A DNA stretch of 64,000 nucleotides from Bacillus sp. Cs-700 (lineage in GTDB: Bacteria; Bacillota; Bacilli; Bacillales; Guptibacillaceae), in contig NZ_CP041063.1 of the NCBI RefSeq assembly GCF_011082085.1, forward strand, positions 2,666,001 through 2,730,000. The letters run 5' to 3'. The position numbers were made by a program, and so were the translations under genes. Shown one piece after another: positions 1 through 9,896 of the stretch; position 1 is the first letter of the stretch; the number at the start of each line of letters is the position of its first letter. The notes below the pieces were generated by a model. It had not been told where the DNA came from. It searched no databases and worked only from the letters and a program-made list of their open reading frames with translations.

Positions 1-1026
1 AGCATAGCCTGCACGCATCATTTCAACATTCTCGAGTCCAGGTACGGTTTTAAGAATTTTCTGCTGCAAGTCTTCTGGGAGACTTGTGGATAGACCCTGC
101 ACATAAACTTCCTTAGTGTTGCGTCCTTCTGGTTCAAGGAAGATCTGGTGTCGCGGTTTATCATTAAAGCGAACAATTTTATCTTCAATCGATGGACAGT
201 AGCGTGGTCCTGTTCCTTCAATCATACCTGAGTACATTGGAGAACGATGAAGGTTATCGTTAATCAGCTTATGCGTCTCTTCTCCTGTATACGTTAACCA
301 ACACGGTAGCTGGTCTGTAATAAATTCAGTCGTTTCATATGAAAAAGCACGAGGTTTTTCATCTCCAGGCTGAATTTCAGTTTTACTATAATCAATTGAT
401 TTATTATTAACACGCGGCGGAGTTCCTGTCTTAAACCGAACCATTTCAAAGCCTAACTCTTCTAAATGGTGAGACAAGTTAACGGATGGCTGCATGTTAT
501 TTGGCCCACTTTCATAAGAAAGATCACCAATAATGACGCGACCACGCATGAACGTACCTGTTGTTAACACAACAGATTTCGCTTCATACTCTGCACCAGT
601 TTTCGTAATAACGCCTTTACAAATCCCATCTTCCACGATCAGTTTCTCAACCATTCCTTGCAGAAGAGTGAGATTATCTTGCTCTTCAATTGTTCTTTTC
701 ATTTCACTTTGATAGAGCACTTTATCAGCCTGAGCACGCAGTGCGCGTACAGCAGGTCCTTTACCCGTGTTTAACATACGCATTTGTATATGCGTTTTAT
801 CAATATTACGGCCCATTTCTCCACCAAGTGCATCGATTTCCCTTACAACAATTCCTTTTGCAGGGCCTCCTACACTCGGATTACATGGCATGAAAGCGAC
901 AGAATCTAAGTTAAGTGTAAGCATGAGTGTTTTGGCACCCATTCTAGCTGAAGCAAGTCCTGCTTCCACACCTGCATGGCCTGCGCCAACGACAATAACA
1001 TCATAAGAATCGGCTTTGTAACCCAT
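1..1026 (-). CDS. mnmG: tRNA uridine-5-carboxymethylaminomethyl enzyme MnmG (GidA), 3' end cut by window
   Basis: MnmG is the FAD-dependent partner of MnmE; together they install the carboxymethylaminomethyl group on U34 of certain tRNAs. The first 342 codons are present and the frame is still open at base 1; the family is usually about 630 residues, so the C-terminal half lies outside the window. The N-terminus shows the dinucleotide-binding glycine motif [12 protein letters not shown] and the conserved segment [13 protein letters not shown]. The ATG at 1026-1024 follows a strong AGGAGG ribosome site. It lies 24 bp downstream of mnmE on the same strand, so the two complex partners are probably cotranscribed. 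Identification is secure. Confidence 0.96.
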   Translation of the reverse strand, partial: MGYKADSYDVIVVGAGHAGVEAGLASARMGAKTLMLTLNLDSVAFMPCNPSVGGPAKGIVVREIDALGGEMGRNIDKTHIQMRMLNTGKGPAVRALRAQADKVLYQSEMKRTIEEQDNLTLLQGMVEKLIVEDGICKGVITKTGAEYEAKSVVLTTGTFMRGRVIIGDLSYESGPNNMQPSVNLSHHLEELGFEMVRFKTGTPPRVNNKSIDYSKTEIQPGDEKPRAFSYETTEFITDQLPCWLTYTGEETHKLINDNLHRSPMYSGMIEGTGPRYCPSIEDKIVRFNDKPRHQIFLEPEGRNTKEVYVQGLSTSLPEDLQQKILKTVPGLENVEMMRAGYA

Positions 1027-1050
1027 TGCCGTATTCCTCCTTTAATCTTC

Positions 1051-2427
1051 TTATTTCCCAAGACAAAACTGTGAAAATAACTGATCGATCAAACTATCAG
1101 AAACGGTATCACCAATAATTTCTCCAAGAATCTCCCAGGTACGCGTAATATCAATCTGCACCATATCAACCGGCATTCCTGCCTCAACTGCTTCTAACGC
1201 GTCTTCAAGCGTTCTTCGGGACTGCTCCAGTAAAGCGATGTGACGAGAATTTGATACATATGTTAAATCCTGCGACTCAACTTCACCTGCAAAAAACAGT
1301 TCTGAAATGGACTGCTCTAGTTCATCCACGCCCTGTTCATGTTTAAGAGAAGTTGTAATCATTGGATGTTCTTCTGCTAACTCTTTCACTTTGTCTAAAT
1401 CAAGTTTCTTATCAAGATCTGTTTTATTAATAATAACGATGACATCCATACCTTTAACAGCTTCGAATAGCTTCTCATCTTCATGGGTTAGCTCATCATT
1501 ATAATTTAGTACAAGTAGAATAAGATCAGCTTGTTTCAAACGCTCCCTTGAACGTTCAACACCAATTCGTTCAACAAGATCTTCTGTTTCTCGAATCCCC
1601 GCTGTATCGACGAGTCGTAACGGAACGCCTCTTACATTAACATATTCTTCAATAACGTCCCGCGTCGTTCCGGGAACATCTGTTACAATCGCTTTATTTT
1701 CATGAACGAGACTATTTAACAAAGAAGACTTTCCAACATTCGGTCGTCCAATAATAACGGTTGAGAGACCTTCACGCAAAATCTTCCCCTGCCTTGCAGT
1801 TACGAGAATCCCTGCAATCTCCTTTTCTACTTCTTTTAATTGAGTCGAGAGAAGATCCTTCGTCATTTCTTCTGCATCATATTCAGGGTAGTCGATGTTT
1901 ACCTCAACATGTGCAACCGTCTCGAGCAATTGCTGTCTCAAAGAGGCAATTAATGTCGACAAACGTCCTTCCATCTGATTCAAAGCAACGTTCATCGCAC
2001 GGTCAGTTTTCGCTCTTATCAAATCAATCACAGCTTCTGCTTGCGATAAATCGATCCGACCGTTTAAAAAAGCTCTCTTAGTAAATTCACCTGGTTCTGC
2101 AAGACGAGCTCCACTTCGTAATACCAATTCAAGGACACGATTCACAGAAACGAGCCCTCCGTGACAGTTGATTTCAACAATATCTTCTTTCGTAAATGTA
2201 CGAGGTCCTCGCATGACTGAAACCATTACTTCTTCGGCAACTTGTTTCGTATCTGGATCAATCAAATGCCCATAGTGAATCGTATGTGTATCAACAGACT
2301 CAAGCCGCTGCTTTCCTTTGTATAACCGATCAGCTATTCTTATGGCCTCTTCTCCGCTAAGTCGGACAATCGCAATTGCTCCTTCACCCATTGGAGTCGA
2401 TATCGCAGCAATTGTTTCATATTCCAC
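1051..2427 (-). CDS. mnmE: tRNA modification GTPase MnmE (TrmE/ThdF)
   Basis: GTPase partner of MnmG in U34 modification of tRNA. The 458-residue protein has the usual length and order: an N-terminal formyl-tetrahydrofolate-binding domain, a helical domain, and an inserted Ras-like G domain with P-loop GRPNVGKS (227-234), DTAG (274-277) and NKTD (334-337). It ends in the family-specific CLGK tail carrying the essential cysteine (residue 455). The upstream gap to jag holds a cluster of DnaA-box-like sites and the jag terminator, so mnmE probably has its own promoter there. No anomalies seen. Confidence 0.97.
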   Translation of the reverse strand: MEYETIAAISTPMGEGAIAIVRLSGEEAIRIADRLYKGKQRLESVDTHTIHYGHLIDPDTKQVAEEVMVSVMRGPRTFTKEDIVEINCHGGLVSVNRVLELVLRSGARLAEPGEFTKRAFLNGRIDLSQAEAVIDLIRAKTDRAMNVALNQMEGRLSTLIASLRQQLLETVAHVEVNIDYPEYDAEEMTKDLLSTQLKEVEKEIAGILVTARQGKILREGLSTVIIGRPNVGKSSLLNSLVHENKAIVTDVPGTTRDVIEEYVNVRGVPLRLVDTAGIRETEDLVERIGVERSRERLKQADLILLVLNYNDELTHEDEKLFEAVKGMDVIVIINKTDLDKKLDLDKVKELAEEHPMITTSLKHEQGVDELEQSISELFFAGEVESQDLTYVSNSRHIALLEQSRRTLEDALEAVEAGMPVDMVQIDITRTWEILGEIIGDTVSDSLIDQLFSQFCLGK

Positions 2428-2441
2428 TTACATTCACCTCT

Positions 2442-2555
2442 CTATCCACACTTTGTCTTTTTATTTAACGTCTATTTCTATTAATAAGTACTATTAGTTT
2501 AACCAATTATCCACAGTGGATAACTATCAGCTCAAAAGCGACAGACTAATCCACA
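2442..2555. promoter_or_regulatory. DnaA-box cluster between jag and mnmE
   Basis: Four matches to the DnaA box TTATNCACA lie in the short gap upstream of mnmE. They are CTATCCACA at 2442-2450 (8 of 9), TTATCCACA at 2507-2515 (exact), an overlapping opposite-strand box at 2515-2523 (8 of 9), and TAATCCACA at 2547-2555 (8 of 9). The middle two form a palindrome. From memory, the jag-thdF (mnmE) gap is one of the DnaA-box clusters outside oriC in Bacillus subtilis, so this looks like a conserved DnaA-titrating or regulatory site. Binding itself is inferred. Confidence 0.7.
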
Positions 2556-2666
2556 ATACCTTTTAGTGTAACCCATTTTTATAAAAAAAGAAATAACGAT
2601 GCTTATCCTAACTACATCAGACAGAAGTACGAAAAACAGTCAATTGGCTACATAACCCTTGTTCCT

Positions 2667-2700
2667 CAAAAAAACCTTCGGGCTACTTGCCCGAAGGTTT
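2667..2700 (-). terminator. Rho-independent terminator after jag
   Basis: Perfect 11-bp stem (2672-2682 with 2690-2700, 7-nt loop) containing CCTTCGGG. On the minus strand it is followed by a run of T residues. It lies directly after the jag stop codon and ends the rpmH-to-jag transcript. Confidence 0.85.
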
Positions 2701-2704
2701 CATG

Positions 2705-3325
2705 TTACTTATTACGTGGAACAATGACCACACGGCGGTGCGGATCTTTTCCATCTGAGTGAGTTGTAATCCCTTTTTTATCTTTAAGATAAAGATGAAT
2801 CACTTTTCGTTCAAGCGACGGCATCGGTTCTAGCTGGATGTCCTTTTTCGTAACCATCGCTTTGTCTGCAAGACGATCCGCCAGTTTCTTTAGCGTATCT
2901 TCACGTCTTTCACGATAGTTCTCAGCATCGAGAACCACCCGGACAAATCGGTCAGAAAATCGATTTGCGGCAAGATTTGTTAAATATTGTAGAGAATTAA
3001 GAGTTTGGCCACGTTTCCCTATCACAATCGCAATTTTTTCACCAGATAGCGTAAAGAAAAGATCGCGATCTTCTCTTCTACCTTTTATACTGGCTTCAAC
3101 TCCCATGTTGCGGATGACTTTTTCTAAAAAAGCCCTTGTTTGCTCCATGATATCAGGTTTCTCGCTAACTTTAATTCGGGCGGGCTTTCCTCCAAAGCCT
3201 AAAAATCCTTTTTTAGGCTCGTCTAACACTTCAACATCAACATTCTCTTGAACAGTCCCGATTTGATTAAGCGCATCTTCGATGGCTTTTTCAATCGTTT
3301 TCCCCGTTACCGTAACGCTTCTCAC
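2705..3325 (-). CDS. jag: RNA-binding protein Jag/KhpB
   Basis: RNA-binding protein of 206 residues with the three-part Jag layout. There is an N-terminal Jag_N domain (about 1-50, with the glycine-rich KKGFLGFGG segment), a KH domain carrying GKRG at 103-106, and a C-terminal R3H domain with the signature R173-x3-H177. Homologues (KhpB, EloR) act with KhpA in RNA binding and cell-elongation control; in B. subtilis the gene is the partner of spoIIIJ. The GTG start overlaps the spoIIIJ stop by 4 bp and has a GGGGAG ribosome site, implying translational coupling. Function in this organism is inferred from the family. Confidence 0.94.
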   Translation of the reverse strand: MRSVTVTGKTIEKAIEDALNQIGTVQENVDVEVLDEPKKGFLGFGGKPARIKVSEKPDIMEQTRAFLEKVIRNMGVEASIKGRREDRDLFFTLSGEKIAIVIGKRGQTLNSLQYLTNLAANRFSDRFVRVVLDAENYRERREDTLKKLADRLADKAMVTKKDIQLEPMPSLERKVIHLYLKDKKGITTHSDGKDPHRRVVIVPRNK

Positions 3326-4089
3326 TTCTTCGCTCCCCCCGTATTCGTATCAGCGGTTTTGATGGTAGGCTTCGTAATAAAGTAAGTTTGCGCAATCATA
3401 AAGATATTACCTACAACCCAGTACAATGCAAGCGCTGCAGGGAAGTTAATTGCAAAAACAATAATCATAATCGGCATAACGTATAGGAGCATTTTCATTT
3501 GAGGCTGCACCGTTCCGCCGCTACCCATCATGATTTTTTGTTGAATGAATGTTGTTATACCTGCAGTGAGTGCCAGGATGATATCTGGCTCTCCAAGGCT
3601 AAACCAGAGGAAAGTATGCGTTTCAATTGCTTGTGTACGCATAATCGCGTGGTAAAAACCTAACAGAATCGGCATTTGTACTAAGATTGGTAAACAACCG
3701 GCAAGCGGGTTAACCCCGTTCTGTTGAAATAGCTGCATCGTTTCTTGCTGAAGCTGCTGCTGCGTTTTCTGGTCTTTACTGCTATATTTCTCTTTTAGCT
3801 TCTGCATTTCTGGCTGCAGTTCCTGCATCGCTTTTGAACTTCTCGTTTGTTTGATCATTAATGGAAGCAAGAGAAGTCGAATTAAGATCGTTACAATAAT
3901 AATTGAGAGACCGTAATTTCCTTCACCTGTTAAATCGGCGAAAAACGTTAAGGTCATGGATAGTGGATAAACGATATATTCCGTCCAAAATCCTGTGCTT
4001 TCTGCGTTAACTGGCTCGTTAATGTTACAGCCTGAAAGGACCGCAACGAGACCAATTAATAGAAATGCGAGGGTTAGTTTTTTCCTCAC
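3322..4089 (-). CDS. spoIIIJ: Membrane protein insertase YidC1/SpoIIIJ
   Basis: YidC/Oxa1-family insertase that places proteins in the cytoplasmic membrane; SpoIIIJ is also needed for sigma-G activity in the forespore. The 255-residue protein starts with a lipoprotein signal peptide whose lipobox LSGC places the modified cysteine at residue 21. This is followed by about five membrane segments. R71, in the first core helix, corresponds to the conserved hydrophilic-groove arginine. The start is GTG, seven bases after GGAGG. The gene sits between yidD and jag in the standard Bacillus order. Many Bacillaceae have a second YidC paralogue elsewhere, not seen here. Confidence 0.95.
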   Translation of the reverse strand: MRKKLTLAFLLIGLVAVLSGCNINEPVNAESTGFWTEYIVYPLSMTLTFFADLTGEGNYGLSIIIVTILIRLLLLPLMIKQTRSSKAMQELQPEMQKLKEKYSSKDQKTQQQLQQETMQLFQQNGVNPLAGCLPILVQMPILLGFYHAIMRTQAIETHTFLWFSLGEPDIILALTAGITTFIQQKIMMGSGGTVQPQMKMLLYVMPIMIIVFAINFPAALALYWVVGNIFMIAQTYFITKPTIKTADTNTGGAKK

Positions 4090-4145
4090 GCTTCATCCTC
4101 CTTGCAATCATATCTCGACAAAATTTATGTAGTTAAAGCATACCG

Positions 4146-4367
4146 TTATTTCTTCTTATCTGGAACGGGGTCAAAGCCGCCAGGATGAAATGGATGGCAT
4201 TTCGAAATTCTTTTCACCGTCAACCAGGATCCTTTTATAAATCCATGCTTCTGAAAGGATTCGAAACTGTAATGAGAACAAGAAGGGTAGAAACGACAGG
4301 AAGGAGGAGTTAATGGAGAAATGAATTTCTGGTAGACGCGAATTAGCATCATAGCCAGCTTTTTCAT
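4146..4367 (-). CDS. yidD: Membrane protein insertion efficiency factor YidD
   Basis: Small 73-residue protein with an N-terminal amphipathic helix and the conserved cysteine-rich core [13 protein letters not shown], followed by [11 protein letters not shown]. YidD proteins are thought to help YidC-dependent membrane insertion. The ATG overlaps the rnpA stop by 4 bp and spoIIIJ follows, so rnpA, yidD and spoIIIJ form one translationally coupled unit. Confidence is high from motif and position. Confidence 0.93.
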   Translation of the reverse strand: MKKLAMMLIRVYQKFISPLTPPSCRFYPSCSHYSFESFQKHGFIKGSWLTVKRISKCHPFHPGGFDPVPDKKK

Positions 4368-4738
4368 TTAGCATCCCTTCCTTTACCAGTCTGTTTCACT
4401 CCTCTTAATACACGAGCTCGGTTCAGCACATGAATTAAGCTACTCTTTACTTCTTCGAAACTCATCTCTGAAGTAGGTTTTCGAGCAATAACGACAAAGT
4501 CATAAGGATATTTAATTTGATCGGACAATTGATGGAAGGATTCTTTTACGAGTCTCTTCACACGATTTCTTGTAACTGCATTGCCGATCCGCTTACTTAC
4601 TGAAAGACCGAGTCGAAATTGAGGTTGATCATTTCGCTTTAATACGTACACAACAAATTGTCTGTTTGCAGTTGAGTTTCCATTCTTGAAAACGTTCTGG
4701 AACTCAGAATTCTTTTTAATCCGGTAGTTGCTGTTCAA
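4364..4738 (-). CDS. rnpA: Ribonuclease P protein component
   Basis: Protein subunit of RNase P, which trims tRNA 5' ends together with the rnpB RNA. It carries the RNR signature in [15 protein letters not shown] and a basic, single-domain sequence of 124 residues, the usual size. The frame is open back to an ATG at 4771. I prefer the TTG at 4738, because GGGAG precedes it by eight bases and the protein then begins at the usual family N-terminus ([12 protein letters not shown]). A terminator-like hairpin separates it from rpmH, which may lower its expression relative to L34. Confidence 0.93.
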   Translation of the reverse strand: MNSNYRIKKNSEFQNVFKNGNSTANRQFVVYVLKRNDQPQFRLGLSVSKRIGNAVTRNRVKRLVKESFHQLSDQIKYPYDFVVIARKPTSEMSFEEVKSSLIHVLNRARVLRGVKQTGKGRDAK

Positions 4739-4788
4739 TCCGCACACTCCCAGTGTTACTTGGATAAGCATATTATAAACCTTATCTT

Positions 4789-4816
4789 AAAAAAAGACCA
4801 CTGATGATCAGTGGTC
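4789..4816 (-). terminator. Terminator/attenuator between rpmH and rnpA
   Basis: Nine-base-pair hairpin (GACCACTGA paired with TCAGTGGTC, 3-nt loop) followed on the minus strand by seven T residues. The stem touches the last base of the rpmH stop codon. As rnpA starts only about 50 bp further on, it probably acts as a partial terminator that reduces rnpA expression below that of rpmH. Confidence 0.75.
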
Positions 4817-4950
4817 TATGCAGACAATACTTTTCTACCTTTACGGCGACGACGAGCAAGAACTTTGCGTCCGTTAGCTGAGCTCATACGTGCACGAAAA
4901 CCGTGAACTTTTTTACGTTTACGTGTGTTTGGTTGAAACGTTCTTTTCAT
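4816..4950 (-). CDS. rpmH: 50S ribosomal protein L34
   Basis: Very basic 44-residue protein beginning [14 protein letters not shown] and ending with a run of arginine and lysine residues ([14 protein letters not shown]), the full-length L34 pattern. The ATG follows a strong GGAGGT site. It is the first gene of the minus-strand unit and is transcribed away from oriC. L34 binds 23S rRNA in the large subunit. Confidence 0.97.
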   Translation of the reverse strand: MKRTFQPNTRKRKKVHGFRARMSSANGRKVLARRRRKGRKVLSA

Positions 4951-5138
4951 TCTATTACACCTCCCTGAGGATAAACTGTATAAAGACAGTCCAAGTAATT
5001 ATAAGAAAAGAGGAGGGTAATTGTCAAGTTTAATTAAAATTTCAACCTATCTCTTTCAAATCTCAATATCAAATCTCCAGGTAGATCAGCCTCTTAAACT
5101 TGTCCTAAAATCATTGACGAAAGCTCTACAAATAGTTG

Positions 5139-5471
5139 TGTGGATAACTATATTCGACAGTTTTCACTTATTCACATCACTTATCGACAGCTTCTACACA
5201 AAATCTAGTGCTGTGGACAGTTTAAATCCACAAGATATGTCCTCTGTGGATAACCACTTGAAAAACATTGCAAACAAGCTATTCTTTTGTTATGATATTT
5301 GTGTTTTAACTCGTGAATAAGATTAACGACCACAAAAACAATCCACAGTCTGTGGATAAAAATGTGGACAGTTATTAAGAGGTGTTATTCATCGTATCCA
5401 CAGCGGTGTGAACACAGTCGATAATTCGACTTTCTTCTATATTATATGATCCACTTCGATACTGTGGACAG
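5139..5471. promoter_or_regulatory. Upstream oriC part: DnaA boxes before dnaA
   Basis: Gene-free region between rpmH and dnaA. Exact DnaA boxes lie at 5139-5147, 5245-5253 and 5351-5359 (all TGTGGATAA, minus orientation) and at 5168-5176 (TTATTCACA, plus). Near matches lie at 5181-5189, 5312-5320 and 5394-5402 (8 of 9), and weaker ones at 5212, 5363 and 5463. This corresponds to the incA/incB part of the bipartite Bacillus origin and also overlaps where the dnaA promoter should be, consistent with dnaA autoregulation. The rest of 4951-5661 holds no gene that I can support. Confidence 0.88.
5153..5159 (-). promoter_or_regulatory. Candidate Spo0A box in oriC
   Basis: TTCGACA, the exact complement of the Spo0A core TGTCGAA, lies six bases from an exact DnaA box. 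A near match is embedded in the DnaA-box-like sequence at 5181-5189. In B. subtilis Spo0A binds oriC at sites overlapping DnaA boxes. Binding here is inferred. Confidence 0.45.
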
Positions 5472-5661
5472 TATAATTATTCGTGAATATTCAAATGATT
5501 GTACAAAGGTTGTACGTTGGCACATTAGGCGACTATCGTCAGCGATTACAGCCTGTTTTTATTTGGGTGAAAATGCAGTTTACCTATTGATCTAAGTATC
5601 ATTAATAGAAGTAAACCGGTTTGCCCTAGTTAGATATTTTTGAACAAAAGGAGGGACTTCG

Positions 5662-7014
5662 TTGGATAACATCACGGATCTCTGGCAACAGGCTCTATCC
5701 GAAATCGAAAAAAAGTTAAGCAAGCCCAGCTTCGAAACCTGGCTCAAGTCTACTTCTGCAAACCGTATGGAAGGCGACACAATTATTATTACTGCCCCCA
5801 ACGAGTTCGCTAGAGACTGGCTTGAGTCACGATATTCAAGTTTAATAACGGAAACGTTGCTTGAGCTGACCGGAAGTGAATTACAAGCTAAGTTCATTAT
5901 TCCCCAAAATCAGTCAGATGCTGATTTGGATCTAGAACAAGCTATGAAAAAAAAGCCTAAGGGAAATCCGGCTCAGGAAGAACACCCTCAAAGTGTGCTT
6001 AATTCAAAATATACCTTTGATACGTTTGTTATTGGATCTGGAAATCGATTTGCGCATGCTGCTTCTTTAGCCGTAGCTGAAGCACCAGCCAAAGCGTATA
6101 ATCCGCTATTTATATATGGAGGAGTTGGGCTTGGAAAAACCCATTTGATGCATGCTATTGGTCATTATGTTATCGAGCATAATCCAAATGCGAAGGTGGT
6201 TTATTTATCATCGGAAAAATTTACAAACGAATTTATTAATTCCATTCGAGATAATAAAACCGTTAATTTTCGAAACAAGTATCGTAATGTAGATGTACTA
6301 CTGATTGATGATATTCAATTCCTGGCAGGAAAAGAACAAACGCAAGAGGAGTTTTTCCATACATTCAATGCTCTTCATGAAGAAAGTAAACAAATCGTTA
6401 TTTCAAGTGATCGACCACCTAAGGAAATTCCTACACTAGAAGATCGACTTCGATCACGATTTGAGTGGGGACTGATTACTGATATTACGCCTCCTGACCT
6501 GGAAACAAGGATTGCTATTCTTAGAAAGAAAGCAAAAGCAGAAGGTCTTGATATCCCAAATGAAGTGATGCTCTATATAGCCAATCAAATTGACACCAAT
6601 ATTCGTGAACTTGAAGGTGCACTCATACGCGTAGTGGCCTATTCTTCATTAATTAATCAAGATATGAATGCAGACCTTGCAGCTGAGGCGTTAAAAAACA
6701 TTATCCCCTCTTCAAAACCAAGGGTGATTACGATTCATGATATCCAAACTGTCATAGGAGATCATTTTTCAGTAAAACTCGAAGACTTTGCGGCGAAGAA
6801 AAGAACAAAATCTGTTGCATTTCCTCGTCAAATTGCCATGTACCTTTCGAGAGAGCTTACCGATTTCTCGCTTCCAAAAATCGGAGAAGAATTTGGTGGA
6901 AGAGATCATACAACAGTCATTCACGCACATGAGAAGATCTCGAAACTAGTGGATTCTGACCAAGCTTTTCAAAAGAAACTACAAGATATCGTCGAACAAC
7001 TAAAAAACGGATAA
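5662..7014 (+). CDS. dnaA: Chromosomal replication initiator DnaA
   Basis: AAA+ initiator that binds DnaA boxes and opens oriC. The 450-residue protein has domain I (about 1-85), a variable linker rich in K, E and Q (85-113), and the AAA+ core with Walker A GGVGLGKT (153-160) and Walker B LLIDDIQF (213-220). The C-terminal DNA-binding domain contains [11 protein letters not shown]. The start is TTG, eight bases after GGAGG; no better in-frame start is available. Origin sequences lie on both sides, and dnaN follows. Expression is probably autoregulated through the upstream boxes. Confidence 0.98.
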   Translation: MDNITDLWQQALSEIEKKLSKPSFETWLKSTSANRMEGDTIIITAPNEFARDWLESRYSSLITETLLELTGSELQAKFIIPQNQSDADLDLEQAMKKKPKGNPAQEEHPQSVLNSKYTFDTFVIGSGNRFAHAASLAVAEAPAKAYNPLFIYGGVGLGKTHLMHAIGHYVIEHNPNAKVVYLSSEKFTNEFINSIRDNKTVNFRNKYRNVDVLLIDDIQFLAGKEQTQEEFFHTFNALHEESKQIVISSDRPPKEIPTLEDRLRSRFEWGLITDITPPDLETRIAILRKKAKAEGLDIPNEVMLYIANQIDTNIRELEGALIRVVAYSSLINQDMNADLAAEALKNIIPSSKPRVITIHDIQTVIGDHFSVKLEDFAAKKRTKSVAFPRQIAMYLSRELTDFSLPKIGEEFGGRDHTTVIHAHEKISKLVDSDQAFQKKLQDIVEQLKNG

Positions 7015-7023
7015 GACTCTTTT

Positions 7024-7182
7024 TGTGGATAGTAGTTAATAGAGTGTGTACAATTATCAACAGTTACTAACACACTGTCCACAGGTGGATAACTTGTTCG
7101 TTATGGGTTTGTGAGCACTTATCCACACATTCACAGCCCCTACTAGTAAGACTACGACTTTTTTTAAGTAATAATTATATAA
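7024..7182. promoter_or_regulatory. Downstream oriC part: DnaA boxes, DnaA-trios and unwinding element
   Basis: Between dnaA and dnaN. DnaA-box-like sites lie at 7024-7032, 7054-7062 and 7084-7092 (8 of 9 each), with an exact TTATCCACA at 7119-7127. This is followed by a short C-rich stretch (7137-7140), then a triplet-repeat segment at 7140-7158 starting CTACTAG, and then an AT-rich tract to 7182. The order box, GC-rich spacer, trio repeats and AT-rich DNA matches the basal unwinding system described for B. subtilis oriC. Only the first trios fit the consensus well. Confidence 0.85.
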
Positions 7183-7210
7183 TCTGGATCATTTATTTAG
7201 GAGGTAAATT

Positions 7211-8353
7211 ATGCGTTTCAAGATCGAAAGAGATTATCTAGTATCAAGCGTATCTGATGTAATGAAAGCAGTGTCTTCAAGAACAACGATACCTATTCTT
7301 ACGGGGATTAAAATTGTAGCAAGTGATGAAGGCGTAACGTTAACAGGATCTGACTCAGATATTTCAATCGAATGTTTCATTCCCTCAGAAGAAAATGATA
7401 AACAAATTGTTGAAATCTCTCAGATGGGAAGCATCGTACTTCAAGCTCGATTCTTTTCTGATATCGTTAAAAAGCTACCAGGTGATCAAGTTGAGATAGA
7501 AGTACACGATAGTTTAACAACAAGAATCCGTTCAGGTTCTTCAGAATTCAACTTAAACGGTTTGGATCCTGAAGAATATCCTCGTTTACCTGAAGTGGAA
7601 GCACAAGAAGGTTTTCAGATCCAGGCAGACTTACTAAAAAACATTATCAGGCAAACAGTATTTGCTGTTTCTACATCAGAAACTAGACCGGTGTTAACAG
7701 GTGTAAACTGGAAGCTAGAGGATGGCGAACTTAACTGTACTGCTACAGATAGTCATAGACTTGCACTCCGCACAGTTAAAGTTGAACCAAATGGTAATGA
7801 CCTTTCTTTTTCAAATGTAGTAATTCCAGGTAAAAGTCTAAGTGAGCTTTCTAAAATCATCGATGATAACGAAGAACTTGTTGATATTACAGTTACTGAA
7901 AATCAAATATTGTTTAAATCAAATCACATTCTTTTCTTCTCGAGACTTCTTGATGGCAACTATCCAGATACAAGCCGATTGATCCCAAATGAAAGTAAAA
8001 CAAACGTAACAGTTTCTGCAAAAGAATTGTTACAAGCAATCGATCGTGCATCGGTATTAGCACGAGAAGGAAGAAATAACGTAGTAAAACTCGCTAGCCT
8101 TGAAGAATCAACACTAGAGATTTCTTCGAATTCCCCTGAAATTGGGAAAGTTATTGAACAAGTACAATCACATTCTTTTGATGGTGAGGAACTTAAAATT
8201 TCATTTAGTGCAAAATACATGATGGATGCTTTAAGGTCAATGGACACTAACGAAGTGAATATTAGCTTCACGGGGGCTATGAGACCTTTCTTAATTAAAC
8301 CAATCGAAGGTGCTGCGATTATGCAGTTAATCCTCCCTGTCCGAACTTATTAA
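7211..8353 (+). CDS. dnaN: DNA polymerase III beta subunit (sliding clamp)
   Basis: Ring-forming processivity clamp that tethers DNA polymerase III and mismatch-repair proteins to DNA. It has 380 residues with three repeated clamp folds and the conserved C-terminal pocket region ending MQLILPVRTY. The ATG follows GGAGGT. It lies directly downstream of dnaA and the unwinding element, and a good terminator follows it. The gene is normal in length. Confidence 0.98.
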   Translation: MRFKIERDYLVSSVSDVMKAVSSRTTIPILTGIKIVASDEGVTLTGSDSDISIECFIPSEENDKQIVEISQMGSIVLQARFFSDIVKKLPGDQVEIEVHDSLTTRIRSGSSEFNLNGLDPEEYPRLPEVEAQEGFQIQADLLKNIIRQTVFAVSTSETRPVLTGVNWKLEDGELNCTATDSHRLALRTVKVEPNGNDLSFSNVVIPGKSLSELSKIIDDNEELVDITVTENQILFKSNHILFFSRLLDGNYPDTSRLIPNESKTNVTVSAKELLQAIDRASVLAREGRNNVVKLASLEESTLEISSNSPEIGKVIEQVQSHSFDGEELKISFSAKYMMDALRSMDTNEVNISFTGAMRPFLIKPIEGAAIMQLILPVRTY

Positions 8354-8375
8354 AATCTAACAAGTTTTTACTGTG

Positions 8376-8415
8376 GCCACTGAGAAGTTTTCCTTCCAGT
8401 GGCTTTATTTTTTTT
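8376..8415 (+). terminator. Terminator after dnaN
   Basis: GCCACTG (8376-8382) pairs with CAGTGGC (8397-8403), followed by a T-rich tract. It separates the dnaA-dnaN unit from yaaA-recF. Confidence 0.8.
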
Positions 8416-8541
8416 AGCTATTTATGAAATTTCCATGCGATTATTCATGCGTTATAATAAAAAAAGAGTTATAATAAACTATTGTCATCCTTCAGACTCT
8501 ATATAGTAAGATGGAGCAGGAGGAAAATGAGGTGAACGAAC

Positions 8542-8754
8542 GTGAATGAAATTAAATTAATTAAAGAATTCATCACTCTTGGACAACTTCTTCAAGAAGC
8601 AGGAGTGATCAATACAGGCGGAATGGCAAAGTGGTTCCTGTCAGAGTATGAGGTCTATGTAAACGGAGAATTAGAAGACCGACGTGGCAGAAAACTCTAC
8701 ACCAAGGATACCGTTATGATTCCTGGGGTAGGAGAGTTTGTTGTATCTAGCTGA
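8542..8754 (+). CDS. yaaA: S4-domain RNA-binding protein YaaA (RlbA)
   Basis: A 70-residue protein that is essentially a single S4 RNA-binding domain, with the typical [23 protein letters not shown] pattern split over residues 27-49. The Bacillus counterpart, between dnaN and recF, is named YaaA or RlbA and is linked to ribosome assembly. The start is GTG with GAGGTG upstream. It is probably cotranscribed with recF, which begins 14 bp after its stop codon. Confidence 0.92.
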   Translation: MNEIKLIKEFITLGQLLQEAGVINTGGMAKWFLSEYEVYVNGELEDRRGRKLYTKDTVMIPGVGEFVVSS

Positions 8755-8768
8755 ATGGGGGTTTCCCG

Positions 8769-9887
8769 TTGCATCTAAACACATTAAAAGTAACGAATTA
8801 TCGTAATTATCATAAACAAGAACTTCAGTTCGAAAATAACGTAAATGTTTTTCTCGGCGAGAATGCGCAAGGAAAAACAAATATCATGGAAGCCATCTAT
8901 GTCCTTGCTATGGCAAGGTCCCATCGTACACCAAGAGATAAAGAATTAATCAATTGGGACGAGGAATATGCTAAAATAGAAGGTAGAATTGAAAAACGAA
9001 ATGGTCCCCTCTCCCTCCAACTGGTTATTTCCCAAAAAGGTAAAAAAGCCAAGCTAAATCAATTGGAACAGCAGAAGCTTAGCAACTATATTGGTGCCAT
9101 GAATGTTGTCATGTTTGCACCAGAGGATCTCAATCTGGTTAAAGGTAATCCTGGCGTGCGCAGAAGGTTTATTGATATTGAGATTGGCCAGGTTCAACCC
9201 GTTTATCTTTATCATCTGGGACGATACCTTAAACTTCTTCAGCAGCGAAACAGCTTATTGAAGACGATGCGATATCAAAAGAAGCCTGATTATGTCATGC
9301 TTGATATTTTGACCGAACAATTAATAGAAGCAGCTGCGAATATCTATTTACGACGAGTACGATTCGTTCAACTCCTGCAACAATGGGCTGAACCAATTCA
9401 TTATGGGATTAGTAGAGGACTAGAAAAACTCGAAATCCATTATAATCCGACGGTTGAGGTATCAGAACCAACGGATTTGTCGAAAATAGTAGATGGATAT
9501 AAGGAAAAGTTTGATAAAATTAAAGAGAGAGAAGTTGAGCGTGGCGTCACGCTCGCGGGACCGCACCGAGATGATTTGTCGTTTTTTGTAAATGGAAAGG
9601 ACGTTCAAACGTATGGATCCCAGGGACAACAGCGAACAACTGCTTTATCCCTGAAACTCGCTGAAATTGAATTAATTCATAGTGAAGTAGGCGAATATCC
9701 TTTACTTCTACTCGATGACGTACTGTCAGAGTTAGATGACTTTAGACAGTCTCATCTTTTAAATACGATTCAAGGAAAAGTTCAAACGTTTGTGACCACA
9801 ACGAGCGTTGAAGGCATCCATCATGAAACGCTTGAAAAAGCGACGACTTTTCAAGTTCAAGAAGGACTAATCGAAAAGGTGAAATGA
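8769..9887 (+). CDS. recF: DNA replication and repair ATPase RecF
   Basis: SMC-like ATPase that, with RecO and RecR, loads RecA at gaps. In 372 residues it shows Walker A GENAQGKT (30-37), the ABC-type signature region and a Walker B with [12 protein letters not shown] near the C-terminus. The start is TTG preceded by a G-rich ribosome site just after the yaaA stop. It sits in the canonical dnaN-yaaA-recF-remB order. Confidence 0.97.
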   Translation: MHLNTLKVTNYRNYHKQELQFENNVNVFLGENAQGKTNIMEAIYVLAMARSHRTPRDKELINWDEEYAKIEGRIEKRNGPLSLQLVISQKGKKAKLNQLEQQKLSNYIGAMNVVMFAPEDLNLVKGNPGVRRRFIDIEIGQVQPVYLYHLGRYLKLLQQRNSLLKTMRYQKKPDYVMLDILTEQLIEAAANIYLRRVRFVQLLQQWAEPIHYGISRGLEKLEIHYNPTVEVSEPTDLSKIVDGYKEKFDKIKEREVERGVTLAGPHRDDLSFFVNGKDVQTYGSQGQQRTTALSLKLAEIELIHSEVGEYPLLLLDDVLSELDDFRQSHLLNTIQGKVQTFVTTTSVEGIHHETLEKATTFQVQEGLIEKVK

Positions 9888-9896
9888 GGTGAAGTG

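Noticed and set aside
5021-5320. Open frame of 99 codons in oriC
   Set aside because: It covers the DnaA-box region, has no ribosome site and resembles no protein.
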